This document shows positions 44,228-54,275 of a DNA stretch of 64,000 nt, one piece after another. The translations under genes were made by a program, and so were the position numbers. This DNA is from Sulfuricurvum sp. (GTDB lineage Bacteria; Campylobacterota; Campylobacteria; Campylobacterales; Sulfurimonadaceae): NCBI GenBank assembly GCA_030693335.1, contig JAUYAU010000015.1, positions 33,857 through 97,856 on the forward strand, in the 5' to 3' direction. Numbering within the stretch: the first letter of the stretch is position 1; each line of letters starts with the position of its first letter. A model generated the notes under the pieces. That model was not told where the DNA came from. It worked only from the letters and a program-made list of their open reading frames with translations, and did no database searches.

Positions 44228-45685
44228 ATGGAATGCAAAAAGATTAACAAAGTTTTAATTGCAAACCGCGGTGAGATTGCATTACGTATTATTCGAGCCT
44301 GTAAAGAGCTTGAAATTAAAAGTGTTGTGGTTTTTTCAGAGGCAGATGTTAATGGAGTATGGGTACGTAAAGCGGATGAGTGCTATCCGATTATGGGTGA
44401 CCCTATCGCCGCATATTTGGACTTTGACCGTATTATTAATTTGGCAAAAAAAGCAGACTGTGATGCAATTCATCCAGGCTATGGCTTCCTTTCAGAGAGT
44501 GCAGAGTTTGCACAAGCGTGCGCAGATAACGGCATTATTTTCATCGGACCAAAACCTGAGCATATTGCCCTGTTTGGTGACAAAATGGCATCAAAAGTAG
44601 CAATGCGTGAAGTAGGTGTTCCGATGCTTCCGGGTACCGATGAGCCAATTGACAACATCAATGATGCTGAAAAAATTGCAAGTGATATTGGATTCCCAAT
44701 TATCATCAAAGCGGCATTCGGAGGAGGTGGGCGCGGTATGCGTATCGTAGAACGTGCCTCTGATTTCAAAGAAATGTACGAATCAGCGACCAATGAAGCA
44801 ATCCGTTTTTTCAATCGCGGGGAAGTGTTTATTGAAAAATACCTCAAAAATCCTCGTCACATTGAGATTCAAATGGTTGCAGACAAATACGGCAACATTG
44901 TACATTTAGGGGATCGTGACTGTTCTATTCAGCGTCGTCACCAAAAAGTAATCGAAATTGCTCCCTCACCGCTTCTTAATAAAGATGTCCGTCGTGAGCT
45001 TTACCGTGTATCTAAAAAAGCGATGTACCGTTTGGGTTATGAAAGTGTTGGAACCATTGAGTATCTAGTGGACCAAGATGACAATTTTTACTTCATCGAG
45101 ATGAATACCCGTATTCAGGTTGAGCACCCGGTAACAGAACTTATTTCAGGTATTGATTTGATTCAGCGTATGATTCAAATCGCCGAGGGTGATAAACTCA
45201 TGTACATGCAAGAAGAGATTCATCTTCGTGGATATGCGATTGAGTTCCGTATTAATGCAGAAAATCCGAAATTGGGCTTCGTCCCATCGCCGGGTCTTAT
45301 TACGCGTTATCTTGCACCGGGCGGTCCAGGTGTACGGATGGACAGTATGGCGTATACGAATTATCTTATCCCATCAAACTACGATTCTATGATCGGCAAA
45401 TTGATCGTATCGGCTCAAACATGGGAAGATTGTGTTCGCAAAGCAAAGCGTGCATTGGATGAGTTTATCATCGAAGGTGTTCCAACAAACATCGCATTAC
45501 ACCGCCAGATCGTACGTGATCAGGACTTTATCGACGGTAAACTTGATACTGGCTACCTCGATGGAAAACTACAAACTTTCAATCTTGATGTGATTCATAA
45601 CATGGAAGATGAAGAAGAAAAAATGAGACATATTGAGCAAGTGATCGCAGCGATCAATGCAAAGAATTTAACGGTTCGCCACTAA
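44228..45685 (+). CDS. Biotin carboxylase subunit (AccC / pyruvate carboxylase subunit A type)
   Basis: 485 residues. KVLIANRGEIALRIIRACKE, HPGYGFLSESAEFAQAC, the ATP-grasp loop KAAFGGGGRGMRIV, RDCSIQRRHQKVIEIAP and EMNTRIQVEHPVTELISGID (in part) are all intact. It carboxylates biotin on a carrier protein. No accB is adjacent, and the length with the tail DTGYLDGKLQTF is closer to pyruvate/2-oxoglutarate carboxylase A subunits than to E. coli AccC (449). It could therefore feed oxaloacetate synthesis or fatty acid synthesis; the sequence alone does not decide. Convergent with lnt. Confidence 0.9.
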   Translation: MECKKINKVLIANRGEIALRIIRACKELEIKSVVVFSEADVNGVWVRKADECYPIMGDPIAAYLDFDRIINLAKKADCDAIHPGYGFLSESAEFAQACADNGIIFIGPKPEHIALFGDKMASKVAMREVGVPMLPGTDEPIDNINDAEKIASDIGFPIIIKAAFGGGGRGMRIVERASDFKEMYESATNEAIRFFNRGEVFIEKYLKNPRHIEIQMVADKYGNIVHLGDRDCSIQRRHQKVIEIAPSPLLNKDVRRELYRVSKKAMYRLGYESVGTIEYLVDQDDNFYFIEMNTRIQVEHPVTELISGIDLIQRMIQIAEGDKLMYMQEEIHLRGYAIEFRINAENPKLGFVPSPGLITRYLAPGGPGVRMDSMAYTNYLIPSNYDSMIGKLIVSAQTWEDCVRKAKRALDEFIIEGVPTNIALHRQIVRDQDFIDGKLDTGYLDGKLQTFNLDVIHNMEDEEEKMRHIEQVIAAINAKNLTVRH

Positions 45686-46899
45686 TACACCACTCCACTT
45701 CCTCCGCCATTGGCGGAATGAAATACCATTGAACCATTTTTACGAGCATAAAAACGTATTAGAAGATTTTGCAGTGTCGGCTCTATCGAGGGTTTGAACC
45801 ATCCATTGTTGCTGATTGCGATTAAATACTTCGCATCCGGTGTATAAAGTTCCTCCCTTGTTGCTTCATAACAGATAGCATTGCGAAATTTTACCCCTTT
45901 GATAACAAAATCAGTCGGTTTATCAGCGGTTACGAAATTTGAACCCCCTTCAAATACATGACGATTGATCCAATCTCTGAAGATTGACGGCAGGGGTATG
46001 TACTCTCCAAATGGGACGAGGATCGTCTTTTTGGCGACCGTAATCTCCCCTTTATTAAAGAGATAGGAAACATTGTAATGCAATGAATTTTCTTCATGTA
46101 AGGTTCCTGTCAAAATAGCAATGGATTGTGAACGTTTCAACAGTTCTTCTTGTATGAGAGGGTAATGATTCATATAAATAACAAATGCAGATTCGGGTAG
46201 GACAACGAGATCGTATCCCCGATTAATGGCAAGGTCGATTTGGTGAAAGTTTTCATTGATAATATCACCCATCATGGATTCTTGCCATTTAAGATCTTGT
46301 GAAATGTCCGTAGAGACGAGCTTGATACGCAATGGAGGCTGCACGGGCGGGGTATAGGATGGAGGTATGGTGATAAAAAGAGCAAACAAAGGGATGCTTT
46401 TTTTATATTTTATAAAATAAGAGGTTGAAGCAAGAGAGAGTAATACGAGAGCAAACTGCCATTTCTCAAAACCGATATAGCTCTCAACAAAGATGAGCTC
46501 AGGCTGCATCCAGTTAAAGTCCATCGGCCACACATAGGTTAGAGCAAAAAGGATAAGTGCACGTATCCATGGGTTATGCGTTAATCCAAGTGAGCCGTAG
46601 TAAAGCGCATAGACGATTCCAAAGCCAAAGGCAACCCATATTTGAGCCCATCCAAGTCCGTAATACTGAAAACTGTAGCCAATCCAGTAGCACCATAGTA
46701 ATCCGATCCAAAAACCGGCAATAGGCAAGGTGCGTTTAGGGGCATGTAAAAGAGCGTATAACGCTCCAAGGCCAGTCAATGTATTAAGCGCTTTTGAGGT
46801 TAAATGGAAATATTCCCAGTAAATAAAAGCACTAAAACTGATCGCGATAAGCAAGGGGAGCGTGAGAAGTTCGAAAGTTATTTTTGATTCTATTTTCAT
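45682..46899 (-). CDS. lnt: Apolipoprotein N-acyltransferase
   Basis: 405 residues, about 100 fewer than E. coli Lnt. The N-terminal half has six or so membrane helices. The nitrilase domain has the catalytic Glu in VVLPESAFVIY, Lys in KKTILVPFGEYIP and Cys in RNAICYEATREE. It acylates lipoprotein N-termini in the inner membrane; lipoproteins are predicted at 52230 and 61668. It is divergent from yajC, as Cj1095c is from Cj1094c. Its 3' end overlaps the biotin carboxylase gene by 4 bases. Confidence 0.93.
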   Translation of the reverse strand: MKIESKITFELLTLPLLIAISFSAFIYWEYFHLTSKALNTLTGLGALYALLHAPKRTLPIAGFWIGLLWCYWIGYSFQYYGLGWAQIWVAFGFGIVYALYYGSLGLTHNPWIRALILFALTYVWPMDFNWMQPELIFVESYIGFEKWQFALVLLSLASTSYFIKYKKSIPLFALFITIPPSYTPPVQPPLRIKLVSTDISQDLKWQESMMGDIINENFHQIDLAINRGYDLVVLPESAFVIYMNHYPLIQEELLKRSQSIAILTGTLHEENSLHYNVSYLFNKGEITVAKKTILVPFGEYIPLPSIFRDWINRHVFEGGSNFVTADKPTDFVIKGVKFRNAICYEATREELYTPDAKYLIAISNNGWFKPSIEPTLQNLLIRFYARKNGSMVFHSANGGGSGVVY

Positions 46900-46932
46900 G
46901 GGGAAATTATACCGATGTTAATCTCTTTTGAG

Positions 46933-46938
46933 TATAAT
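46933..46938 (+). promoter_or_regulatory. -10 box of the yajC-secDF run
   Basis: TATAAT in the 66-base gap between divergent lnt and yajC, 27 bases before the yajC ATG. It probably starts the long plus-strand transcript that runs through mfd. Confidence 0.5.
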
Positions 46939-46965
46939 GCAATCATATTTTATTCAAGGATTTCT

Positions 46966-47232
46966 ATGGAATTTATGTCTCAATTGCTCCCGTTCGTTTT
47001 TTTGATCGCGATCATGTATTTTGTCATTATTCGTCCGCAACAGCAACAAGCTAAAAAGCACTCAGAGATGCTTGCTGCCCTTGTTAAGGGTGACAAAGTC
47101 GTTACCAATGGCGGTTTGATTGTCGAAATAAAAAAAGTTGAAGATAATTTCTTCGCTGTAAAATTCAACAACGATGTCGAAGGGCGTTTGGTTAAAGATG
47201 CTGTGGCAAGAAAGTTCGAGGATGAAGCTTAA
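46966..47232 (+). CDS. yajC: Preprotein translocase subunit YajC
   Basis: 88 residues from the ATG at 46966, with AAGGA upstream; an extended start at 46915 would overlap the promoter. One membrane helix (LLPFVFLIAIMYFVII) is followed by RPQQQQAKKHSEML and GDKVVTNGGLIVEI, the YajC signature. It joins SecDF at the translocon. It overlaps secD by 11 bases. Confidence 0.95.
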   Translation: MEFMSQLLPFVFLIAIMYFVIIRPQQQQAKKHSEMLAALVKGDKVVTNGGLIVEIKKVEDNFFAVKFNNDVEGRLVKDAVARKFEDEA

Positions 47233-48793
47233 TTACCGCGTAGTTTTACTCATATTTGCCACGATTTTCGGGCTTGTCTTCTCACTTCCCTCTTTGACTC
47301 AAAGTCAAAACGGTGCGAAAATTACTTTGGGACTGGATCTTCAAGGCGGTTTACACATGCTTTTGGGTGTTAAAACCGAAGAAGCAGTAACTTCTCAACT
47401 CAAATCAACCGCATCAGGGGTGAAGCATTTTACCGAGCATAACGATATTCTTATCGATGGATTAAGTGCCAGTAACAATGCGGTAACTTTTGAACTTCTT
47501 GATGAAGATGATGCGGTAGTGATGGATGAATATTTGAAAAAGGTAGAGGGAACGGTTGTCCATTCTGCCCAAGGGAAATATTCTTTGGCAATGACACCTG
47601 CTGCTATTGAAAAGTTAAAGGTACAGTCGGTAGATCAAGCGATTGAAACGATTAGAAATCGACTGGATCAATTCGGGCTGTCAGAACCTACTGTAGCAAA
47701 GCAGGGGATTGATAAGATTTTGGTCGAATTACCGGGTATCAAAACGCCTCAAGAGGAGCAGCGCGCGCGTGAGCTCATTTCCCGTGCCGCAAAGCTGGAG
47801 ATGATGGCAATCGATGAAGATCGTGCTATGCGTGCTAATGATGTCACCCAAATGGAAGCAGAAAGCTTTGGAGATAAACTTCTTGATGATGCGATAGAGC
47901 CAAAAACAAAACACCTTGTTCATGAAATTGCGATTCTTGATGGTACAATGCTTACCGATGCGCAAGTGGGATACGATCAGAGCAATCGTCCCGTGATAAA
48001 TTTTTCGCTCAATTCGGAAGGGGCTCAAATATTTGGGGACTTTACCGGTAAAAATGTCGGTAAGCGTCTTGCGATCGTGTTGGATGGAAAGGTTTATTCT
48101 GCACCCGTAATCAACGAGCGAATCGGCGGAGGTTCAGGACAAATCAGCGGTAACTATACGACTGCCGAAGCGAATGATTTGGCGATAGCTCTTCGTTCGG
48201 GTGCACTGCTCGCTCCGATTTACATGATGGAAAAACGTTCCGTTGGGCCAAGTTTAGGTGCTGACAGTATCAAAGGCAGTATGATTGCGCTTCTTTCGGG
48301 TTTTGGAGCCGTTGTTTTATTTATGATGTTCTATTATCGACGTGCGGGAGTGATTGCCAATATTGCTCTGGTTGTTAATATTTTATTGATTATTGCGGTA
48401 ATGGCACTTTTTGGGGCTACCCTCACTTTACCAGGTATGGCAGGGATTGTCTTGACTGTCGGTATGGCGGTTGATTCCAATGTTATTATCAATGAACGGA
48501 TACGGGAAATTCTTGCCGAAGGGTCGTCCGTAAAGCGGGCCATTGAAGTAGGATATGAAAATGCGATGCGAGCAATTACGGATTCCAATATCACCACTTT
48601 AATTGCTGCGGTTGCGCTGTACGTTTATGGAACGGGAGCTATCAAAGGCTTCGCGATCACGATTAGTATCGGTATTATTGCTTCCATGATTACGGCTATT
48701 TTAGGGACTCATGGTATTTATATTATGCTGCTAGATCGTATTGAAAAATCCAAAGACACCGCCAAATGGTTTGGCGTGAAACGGAGTATGTAA
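47222..48793 (+). CDS. secD: Protein translocase subunit SecD
   Basis: 523 residues from the ATG at 47222. Helix 1 (VVLLIFATIFGLVFSLP), then the LGLDLQGGLHMLLGV motif, a periplasmic P1 region and five C-terminal helices with NVIINERIREIL. It uses proton motive force to pull secreted proteins out of the channel. The stop overlaps the secF start (TAATG). Confidence 0.96.
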   Translation: MKLNYRVVLLIFATIFGLVFSLPSLTQSQNGAKITLGLDLQGGLHMLLGVKTEEAVTSQLKSTASGVKHFTEHNDILIDGLSASNNAVTFELLDEDDAVVMDEYLKKVEGTVVHSAQGKYSLAMTPAAIEKLKVQSVDQAIETIRNRLDQFGLSEPTVAKQGIDKILVELPGIKTPQEEQRARELISRAAKLEMMAIDEDRAMRANDVTQMEAESFGDKLLDDAIEPKTKHLVHEIAILDGTMLTDAQVGYDQSNRPVINFSLNSEGAQIFGDFTGKNVGKRLAIVLDGKVYSAPVINERIGGGSGQISGNYTTAEANDLAIALRSGALLAPIYMMEKRSVGPSLGADSIKGSMIALLSGFGAVVLFMMFYYRRAGVIANIALVVNILLIIAVMALFGATLTLPGMAGIVLTVGMAVDSNVIINERIREILAEGSSVKRAIEVGYENAMRAITDSNITTLIAAVALYVYGTGAIKGFAITISIGIIASMITAILGTHGIYIMLLDRIEKSKDTAKWFGVKRSM

Positions 48794-49764
48794 TGGAGTT
48801 ATTTCGATATTCTAAACCGATTCCTCTTATGGCAAAATCCAAACTTGCAATGGCCATTTCCGTATTTATGGTTATCGTATCATTGGTTCTTATTTTTACC
48901 AAAGGGTTGAACTTCGGGATTGATTTTGCCGGCGGTACGATTATTCAAGTCAAATATGAGGGCGTTGCACCCATTGACACAATGCGTCAGAAACTTAGTG
49001 GGAATCGCATGTTTGAGGGTTCAAGTATCAATGAGTTCGGTTCGCCTGATGAAGTCGTTATCCGTTTGAAAAACAGTTCAGAAAGTGTTACGCGAGATAT
49101 CGGAGATGTGACTCGTGAGCAGTTATCGGGAACGGGAACTTTTGAAATTCGCCGTGTTGATATTGTCGGAGCTAAAGTTGGAAGCGAATTACGTGAAAAA
49201 GGTATCATGGCACTGACTTTTGCCATTATCGGTATTTTGATTTATGTATCTTTTCGCTTTGAGTGGCGTTTTGCGGTAGCATCTGTGTTTGCACTTGCCC
49301 ATGATCTTACGATTGCAGTAGGAGCTATCTCCCTTTTTCAATTGGATGTGAATCTGGATGTTATTGCTGCATTGCTAACGATTTTGGGATATTCGATTAA
49401 TGATACGATTATCGTATTTGATCGTATTCGTGAAGAGATTACGGTGTCATCGGCTTCCAGCGTGAATGAAATTATCGATGATTCGGTTACACGAACGCTT
49501 TCACGTACGGTTTTGACATCTTTGACCGTATTTATTGTTTTGGTGACATTGTTTGCATTTGGCGGGGAAATTATACATACCTTTGCAACCACACTTTTAG
49601 TAGGTGTTGTTGTTGGAACATACAGTTCGATTTTCGTGGCTTCTCCATTGTTGGAAATGCTTGGATTTAATTTGAAAAATTATCGAGCCAAACTCTCTGA
49701 AAAAGCGGCAAGAGAAATCGAAAAAGAAAAAATGCGTGCTCAATTTGAGCAGGGCATTGTTTAA
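48793..49764 (+). CDS. secF: Protein translocase subunit SecF
   Basis: 323 residues, ATG 48793 with ACGGAG 6 bases upstream. Marks: LNFGIDFAGGTIIQV, the YVSFRFEWRFAVASVFALAHD helix region in part, and GYSINDTIIVFDRIRE. It pairs with SecD. A gap of 12 bases and TAGGAG lead to leuS. Confidence 0.96.
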   Translation: MELFRYSKPIPLMAKSKLAMAISVFMVIVSLVLIFTKGLNFGIDFAGGTIIQVKYEGVAPIDTMRQKLSGNRMFEGSSINEFGSPDEVVIRLKNSSESVTRDIGDVTREQLSGTGTFEIRRVDIVGAKVGSELREKGIMALTFAIIGILIYVSFRFEWRFAVASVFALAHDLTIAVGAISLFQLDVNLDVIAALLTILGYSINDTIIVFDRIREEITVSSASSVNEIIDDSVTRTLSRTVLTSLTVFIVLVTLFAFGGEIIHTFATTLLVGVVVGTYSSIFVASPLLEMLGFNLKNYRAKLSEKAAREIEKEKMRAQFEQGIV

Positions 49765-49776
49765 TTAGGAGTTTTT

Positions 49777-52227
49777 TTGAATTACGTCCCCAAAGATATT
49801 GAAGCCAAATGGCAAAAATTTTGGCTTGAAAATAAAAGTTTTGAGCCAAGTGAAGATTTTAGCAAAGAGAAAAAATACATATTGAGTATGTTCCCTTTTC
49901 CCAGCGGAAGACTTCATATGGGGCATGTGAGAAACTATACGCTTAGTGATACGTTTGCTCGTTATTACCGCCAGCAAGGGTTTAATGTTCTCCATCCGAT
50001 CGGTTTTGACAGTTTCGGAATGCCCGCGGAAAATGCGGCAATTAAAAACGGTTCCCATCCAAAAGGGTGGACGTATGACAACATCGACTACATGAAAAAA
50101 GAGTTTGCATCACTGGGCTTTTCGTTTTCTAAAGAGCGTGAGCTCGCAACCAGCGATGAGCTGTATACGAAGTTTGAGCAGGGCTTTATCATCGATATGT
50201 ATGAAAAAGGACTGCTGTATCGTAAAAAAGGGATGCTCAACTGGTGTCCTCATGATCTGACGGTTTTGGCAAATGAACAAGTCGTGGACGGGTGCTGTTG
50301 GAGATGTGATACACCAATTGTCAAAAAAGACATGAATCAATACTATTTCAAAATCACACAATACGGCGATGAATTGTTGGATGATCTTAAAAAGCTTGAA
50401 GGCGGTTGGCCTAAACAGGTTTTGACCATGCAAGAAAATTGGATTGGAAAATCCAACGGTTTGGCATTTGATCTCTTTTTTGATGAGCCAAGTTTGCATA
50501 AACTTGATAATAAATTTAATGGTTTTGATGTCTTTACGACGCGTCCTGATACCATTTATGGGGTCTCTTATACGGCGTTGGCTCCTGAACATCCGATTGT
50601 GTCGTATATGATCGACAATGCATTGTTGAGTGAAGAGGTAGTTTCTCAAATCAAAGAAATGAAAAACAGTTCATCCATTGATCGTCAAAAAGAGAAAAGC
50701 GGCGTAGCATTAGGTCTTAATGTCATTCACCCATTGACACAAAAAAGTATCCCGGTATGGATTGCTAATTTCGTTTTGATGGATTACGGCAGCGGTGCGG
50801 TTATGGCGGTTCCTGCTCATGATGACCGAGATTTTGATTTTGCCCGCAAATATGATTTGCCGATTCATGCGGTTATCAAACCATTGGACGCTGAGATTGA
50901 CGCTAGTTGTGCGTATACGGAAGTGGGAGTACTTTTTAATTCTCAAGAGTTTGACGGGATCAACTCAAAAGAGGCACAAAGTAAAGTCATTGATCATTTT
51001 GAGAGTTTAAAACTTGGAAAAAAGACAACCAACTATAAGCTCAAGGACTGGGGTGTTTCACGTCAGCGTTATTGGGGTGCACCGATACCGTTTGTTCATT
51101 GTGATGATTGCGGTTTGGTCATGGAGAAAAAAGAAAATCTTCCTATTGCGTTGCCGCATGATGTGGAAATAACCGGAGAGGGAAATCCTCTGGAAAAACA
51201 TCCAACCTGGAAACACTGCAAATGTCCTAACTGTGGCAAAGACGCAATACGTGAAACCGATACAATGGATACGTTTGTCGAATCAAGCTGGTATTTCTTA
51301 CGTTTTTGCGCATCACCTGCCAATTGGGAAAGTGAAGCTTTTTCAGCGGAACAAATAAAATATTGGATGGGTGTTGATCACTACATCGGTGGAATTGAAC
51401 ACGCGATTTTGCATTTACTCTATGCCCGTTTTTTCACTAAAGTGTTTAGAGATTTGGGATACGTTGAATTTGATGAGCCGTTTGAAAAACTGTTAACACA
51501 GGGGATGGTGCTCAAAGACGGGGCAAAAATGTCCAAGTCCAAGGGCAATACGGTTGACCCTGATGCAATTATTGAGAAATATGGGGCAGATACCGCACGT
51601 TTGTTTATCCTTTTTGCCGCTCCTCCGACGCAGGAGTTAGAATGGAACGATAGTGCTGTTGAAGGAGCATTTAGATTTTTAAAACGGTTTTCCGATCGCA
51701 GCCAGTTCGCACAAAAAACAGCGAGCTTGCCAAAGATTGATCATGTAACACTTAGCAAAGAAGAAAAAGCGGCTCGTAAAAAAGTCTATGAAGCATTGAA
51801 GCGTGCCCAAGAAGTATACAATGAGCGTTATACGTTTAATACAATGATTGCAGGTGTTATGGAAGCGATGAATGCGCTTAGTGAGCAAAATAATGCAAAA
51901 GTTTGGACGGAAGGGTATTGGATCTTAACCTCGATTTTAGAACCGATTGTCCCTCATCTATGTTGGGAACTTTCACACACCCTTTTCGGCGGTAAAAATT
52001 TGGGTACTCAAAGTATTTGCGAAGAGGTATTTGAAGTCGATGCACTTACGTTTGGGGTTTCAGTGAACGGGAAAAATCGTGCCACGATCGAAGTAAGTGT
52101 TCAAGAATCCGAAGAAGCGATTATAGAGATAGCAAAAGCATCCGTTGAAAAATGGATTGAGGGAAAAGAGATTGTTAAAGCAATTGTTATTCCCGGCAAA
52201 TTGGTCAACTTGGTCATAAAAGGATAG
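49777..52227 (+). CDS. leuS: Leucyl-tRNA synthetase
   Basis: 816 residues, TTG start with TAGGAG at 49766-49771. Class I motifs: the HIGH equivalent in [14 protein letters not shown], the KMSKS loop in [15 protein letters not shown], plus the editing (CP1) domain with [10 protein letters not shown] and a zinc-type CDDC / CPNC region. The C-terminus ends in a [11 protein letters not shown] tRNA-binding tail. The C-terminal part is shorter than the E. coli enzyme (860). Confidence 0.97.
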   Translation: MNYVPKDIEAKWQKFWLENKSFEPSEDFSKEKKYILSMFPFPSGRLHMGHVRNYTLSDTFARYYRQQGFNVLHPIGFDSFGMPAENAAIKNGSHPKGWTYDNIDYMKKEFASLGFSFSKERELATSDELYTKFEQGFIIDMYEKGLLYRKKGMLNWCPHDLTVLANEQVVDGCCWRCDTPIVKKDMNQYYFKITQYGDELLDDLKKLEGGWPKQVLTMQENWIGKSNGLAFDLFFDEPSLHKLDNKFNGFDVFTTRPDTIYGVSYTALAPEHPIVSYMIDNALLSEEVVSQIKEMKNSSSIDRQKEKSGVALGLNVIHPLTQKSIPVWIANFVLMDYGSGAVMAVPAHDDRDFDFARKYDLPIHAVIKPLDAEIDASCAYTEVGVLFNSQEFDGINSKEAQSKVIDHFESLKLGKKTTNYKLKDWGVSRQRYWGAPIPFVHCDDCGLVMEKKENLPIALPHDVEITGEGNPLEKHPTWKHCKCPNCGKDAIRETDTMDTFVESSWYFLRFCASPANWESEAFSAEQIKYWMGVDHYIGGIEHAILHLLYARFFTKVFRDLGYVEFDEPFEKLLTQGMVLKDGAKMSKSKGNTVDPDAIIEKYGADTARLFILFAAPPTQELEWNDSAVEGAFRFLKRFSDRSQFAQKTASLPKIDHVTLSKEEKAARKKVYEALKRAQEVYNERYTFNTMIAGVMEAMNALSEQNNAKVWTEGYWILTSILEPIVPHLCWELSHTLFGGKNLGTQSICEEVFEVDALTFGVSVNGKNRATIEVSVQESEEAIIEIAKASVEKWIEGKEIVKAIVIPGKLVNLVIKG

Positions 52228-52229
52228 GT

Positions 52230-52739
52230 ATGCGTATTTTTGCAGGGTGTATAATGGCGATGATAATGTTCACGGGATGTGGATATGTGAGTGCTGCACA
52301 TTATGCACAATCGGTTGTCGGAGAGAGTGTCAGTACGGAAGTACTGATATCGGCTGAAGACCCGCAAAATACAGTTATTATCAAAGATGCCGTGGATACA
52401 GCCGTTATTACGAAGTTTCGCACGTCATTAACGTCCAAAAATGCTTCTCAAACGCATTTGAAAATCCAAATTACATCGGTTAGTTTTTCACCGTTACGCT
52501 ATGATACCAATGGATACATTGTTACGTATCGAACAACCGTGAGCATGGGAATAAATCGCAATACTCTTGGAAAATCAAAGGGATATTCTACGTCAGGTAT
52601 GTATGATTTTGACATAGAGCCCAATGCGATTATCTCAGATCAGGCACGCTTTAGTGCAATTAGCTTGAGTGCTCAAAAGGCAATTGATGCGTTTATCGCG
52701 CAAATTGCAGCAGAAGGTTCGAATCCACCTAAGGAATAA
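52230..52739 (+). CDS. lptE: Lipoprotein, probable LPS-assembly protein LptE
   Basis: 169 residues. Type II signal peptide with lipobox FTGC (Cys at about 17; an earlier FAGC is less likely). The mature part is short, alpha/beta, with FRTSLTSKNASQTHL and VSFSPLRYDTNGYIVTYRTTVSM (in pieces), which fits the LptE fold that plugs LptD. The family label rests mainly on the position between leuS and folC, as for Cj1090c. It is 2 bases after leuS. Confidence 0.65.
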   Translation: MRIFAGCIMAMIMFTGCGYVSAAHYAQSVVGESVSTEVLISAEDPQNTVIIKDAVDTAVITKFRTSLTSKNASQTHLKIQITSVSFSPLRYDTNGYIVTYRTTVSMGINRNTLGKSKGYSTSGMYDFDIEPNAIISDQARFSAISLSAQKAIDAFIAQIAAEGSNPPKE

Positions 52740-52742
52740 GCC

Positions 52743-54275
52743 ATGACGATTAATCAAATTGTACGTAATACCGTAGAGCGTTTGAAGAGTGAGGGGAAAG
52801 TTTGGACTCCCGATCTTTATGCCGAAGCTTTTTGTCTCGAAGCTAAAAAAGCGGGTGTAAAAGTGGAAGACTGTCAGGGTATTGACCGTTATACTCCTTT
52901 AATGGATAAAAAAACACTGGATGAAGTAAAGCAGTATCGGGTTAAAACAACGGCAGAATTGGTTCGATTTTTAATATCCAAGATGAGCCGTTTAAATCCC
53001 AGTGAAGCATCAATCCTTGTAGAAGTTCTCAGTGCATTGACCAAAACCATTGCGATGAGCGTTAACACTTTGCATAATCGTGACGCATCTGCTCTTGCTA
53101 AAAAAACGATTGCTTTGATTGAATCACAAGCCGGGAAAACGCAAATTGATCTCCTCAAACAGGCATGGGAAAATTTCTTGAGCGTCTATGATGATAGCTT
53201 TTTACAGAAACTATCGGATTTTGGAGAAGTAGATTCATGCAATCTTCAAAAAACGATTGAGGGGTTACGTGTAGATACGAGTTCAGCACAAACAGGAGAT
53301 CTCACTCGAATAGCACAAATGCTGGTTATGGGTCTTTCGCCATCAATAGCACCAAAATTGGATGATAAAACAATAGCATTGACACAGAAGTTACAGGAAA
53401 ATCCTGATTATATTTCTTATGAAGCGTTTGAAAAAGAGATAAAAGCAGCCATAGCGATGCGCATTGCACTGGATAAACAAAGCGTTGAAGATATGGTAAA
53501 GGCACTGGATGAACTTCTGGAGAAACTCTCAATACAGCTGATCGATCTTATAGAACGCAGTGAAAGTTCCACGACTGAAATACGGGATGTAAAGCGGGAT
53601 CTCGAAGCGCTTGAGTCCGATAAACCTAAAGATTTTAAAACAGCACATAAACGTTTGTATGCCATCGCAACGACTCTGGAAGAAAAAGTAGAAATATTGA
53701 GTCAGGACTTACGTTCTCATAATCTCAAAGTCAATGAGATGGGACAAAAAATAGCTACATTGGAATCCCAGCTGGCAACAGCGACACAAGCATCCAGAGA
53801 AGATTTTTTAACCACATTGCTCAACAAGCGTGCCCTAGAAGAAATTATTGGCATTAAAGAAGCGGAGTATGAGCGGTATGGACGTAATTTTTGTATTGCG
53901 ATGCTGGATTTAGACTTTTTTAAATCAGTTAATGACACGTATGGACATGAAGCCGGGGATGCTATTCTGAAGGCATTTGCACAAATTATAAAAGATGAAG
54001 CACGTATTAACGATACGGTAGGGCGTTTTGGGGGAGAAGAATTTTTAGCGGTATTGGGAGACACGGAACTCTCCGGAGCAAAGACATTTGCTGATAAAAT
54101 ACGAGGACACGTAGAAGAGGCTCATTTTATGTACCAAGGCCAGAGAATTGCGGTGACAGTGAGTATTGGAATCGCACAGCGCAAGGATTATCCCTCATTG
54201 GAAACGCTCAAGGTCGGTGCGGATGAACGTCTGTACGATGCCAAACATAAAGGGCGCAACCGCGTAGAGACATGA
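52743..54275 (+). CDS. GGDEF diguanylate cyclase with long helical N-terminal region
   Basis: 510 residues. Residues 1-340 are mostly helical with no recognised sensor domain, ending in a coiled coil (KVNEMGQKIATLESQLATA). The GGDEF domain (about 345-510) has LTTLLNKRALEEI, DLDFFKSVNDTYGHEAGD and the active loop RFGGEEF; RIND five residues before is an I-site. It is therefore an active-looking cyclase with feedback control. It occupies the slot of the uncharacterised Cj1089c and overlaps folC by 4 bases. Confidence 0.9.
   Translation: MTINQIVRNTVERLKSEGKVWTPDLYAEAFCLEAKKAGVKVEDCQGIDRYTPLMDKKTLDEVKQYRVKTTAELVRFLISKMSRLNPSEASILVEVLSALTKTIAMSVNTLHNRDASALAKKTIALIESQAGKTQIDLLKQAWENFLSVYDDSFLQKLSDFGEVDSCNLQKTIEGLRVDTSSAQTGDLTRIAQMLVMGLSPSIAPKLDDKTIALTQKLQENPDYISYEAFEKEIKAAIAMRIALDKQSVEDMVKALDELLEKLSIQLIDLIERSESSTTEIRDVKRDLEALESDKPKDFKTAHKRLYAIATTLEEKVEILSQDLRSHNLKVNEMGQKIATLESQLATATQASREDFLTTLLNKRALEEIIGIKEAEYERYGRNFCIAMLDLDFFKSVNDTYGHEAGDAILKAFAQIIKDEARINDTVGRFGGEEFLAVLGDTELSGAKTFADKIRGHVEEAHFMYQGQRIAVTVSIGIAQRKDYPSLETLKVGADERLYDAKHKGRNRVET

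Noticed and set aside
50110..50649. 179-codon antisense open frame within leuS
   Set aside because: Shadow of the leuS coding strand; the product matches nothing and lacks a ribosome site.
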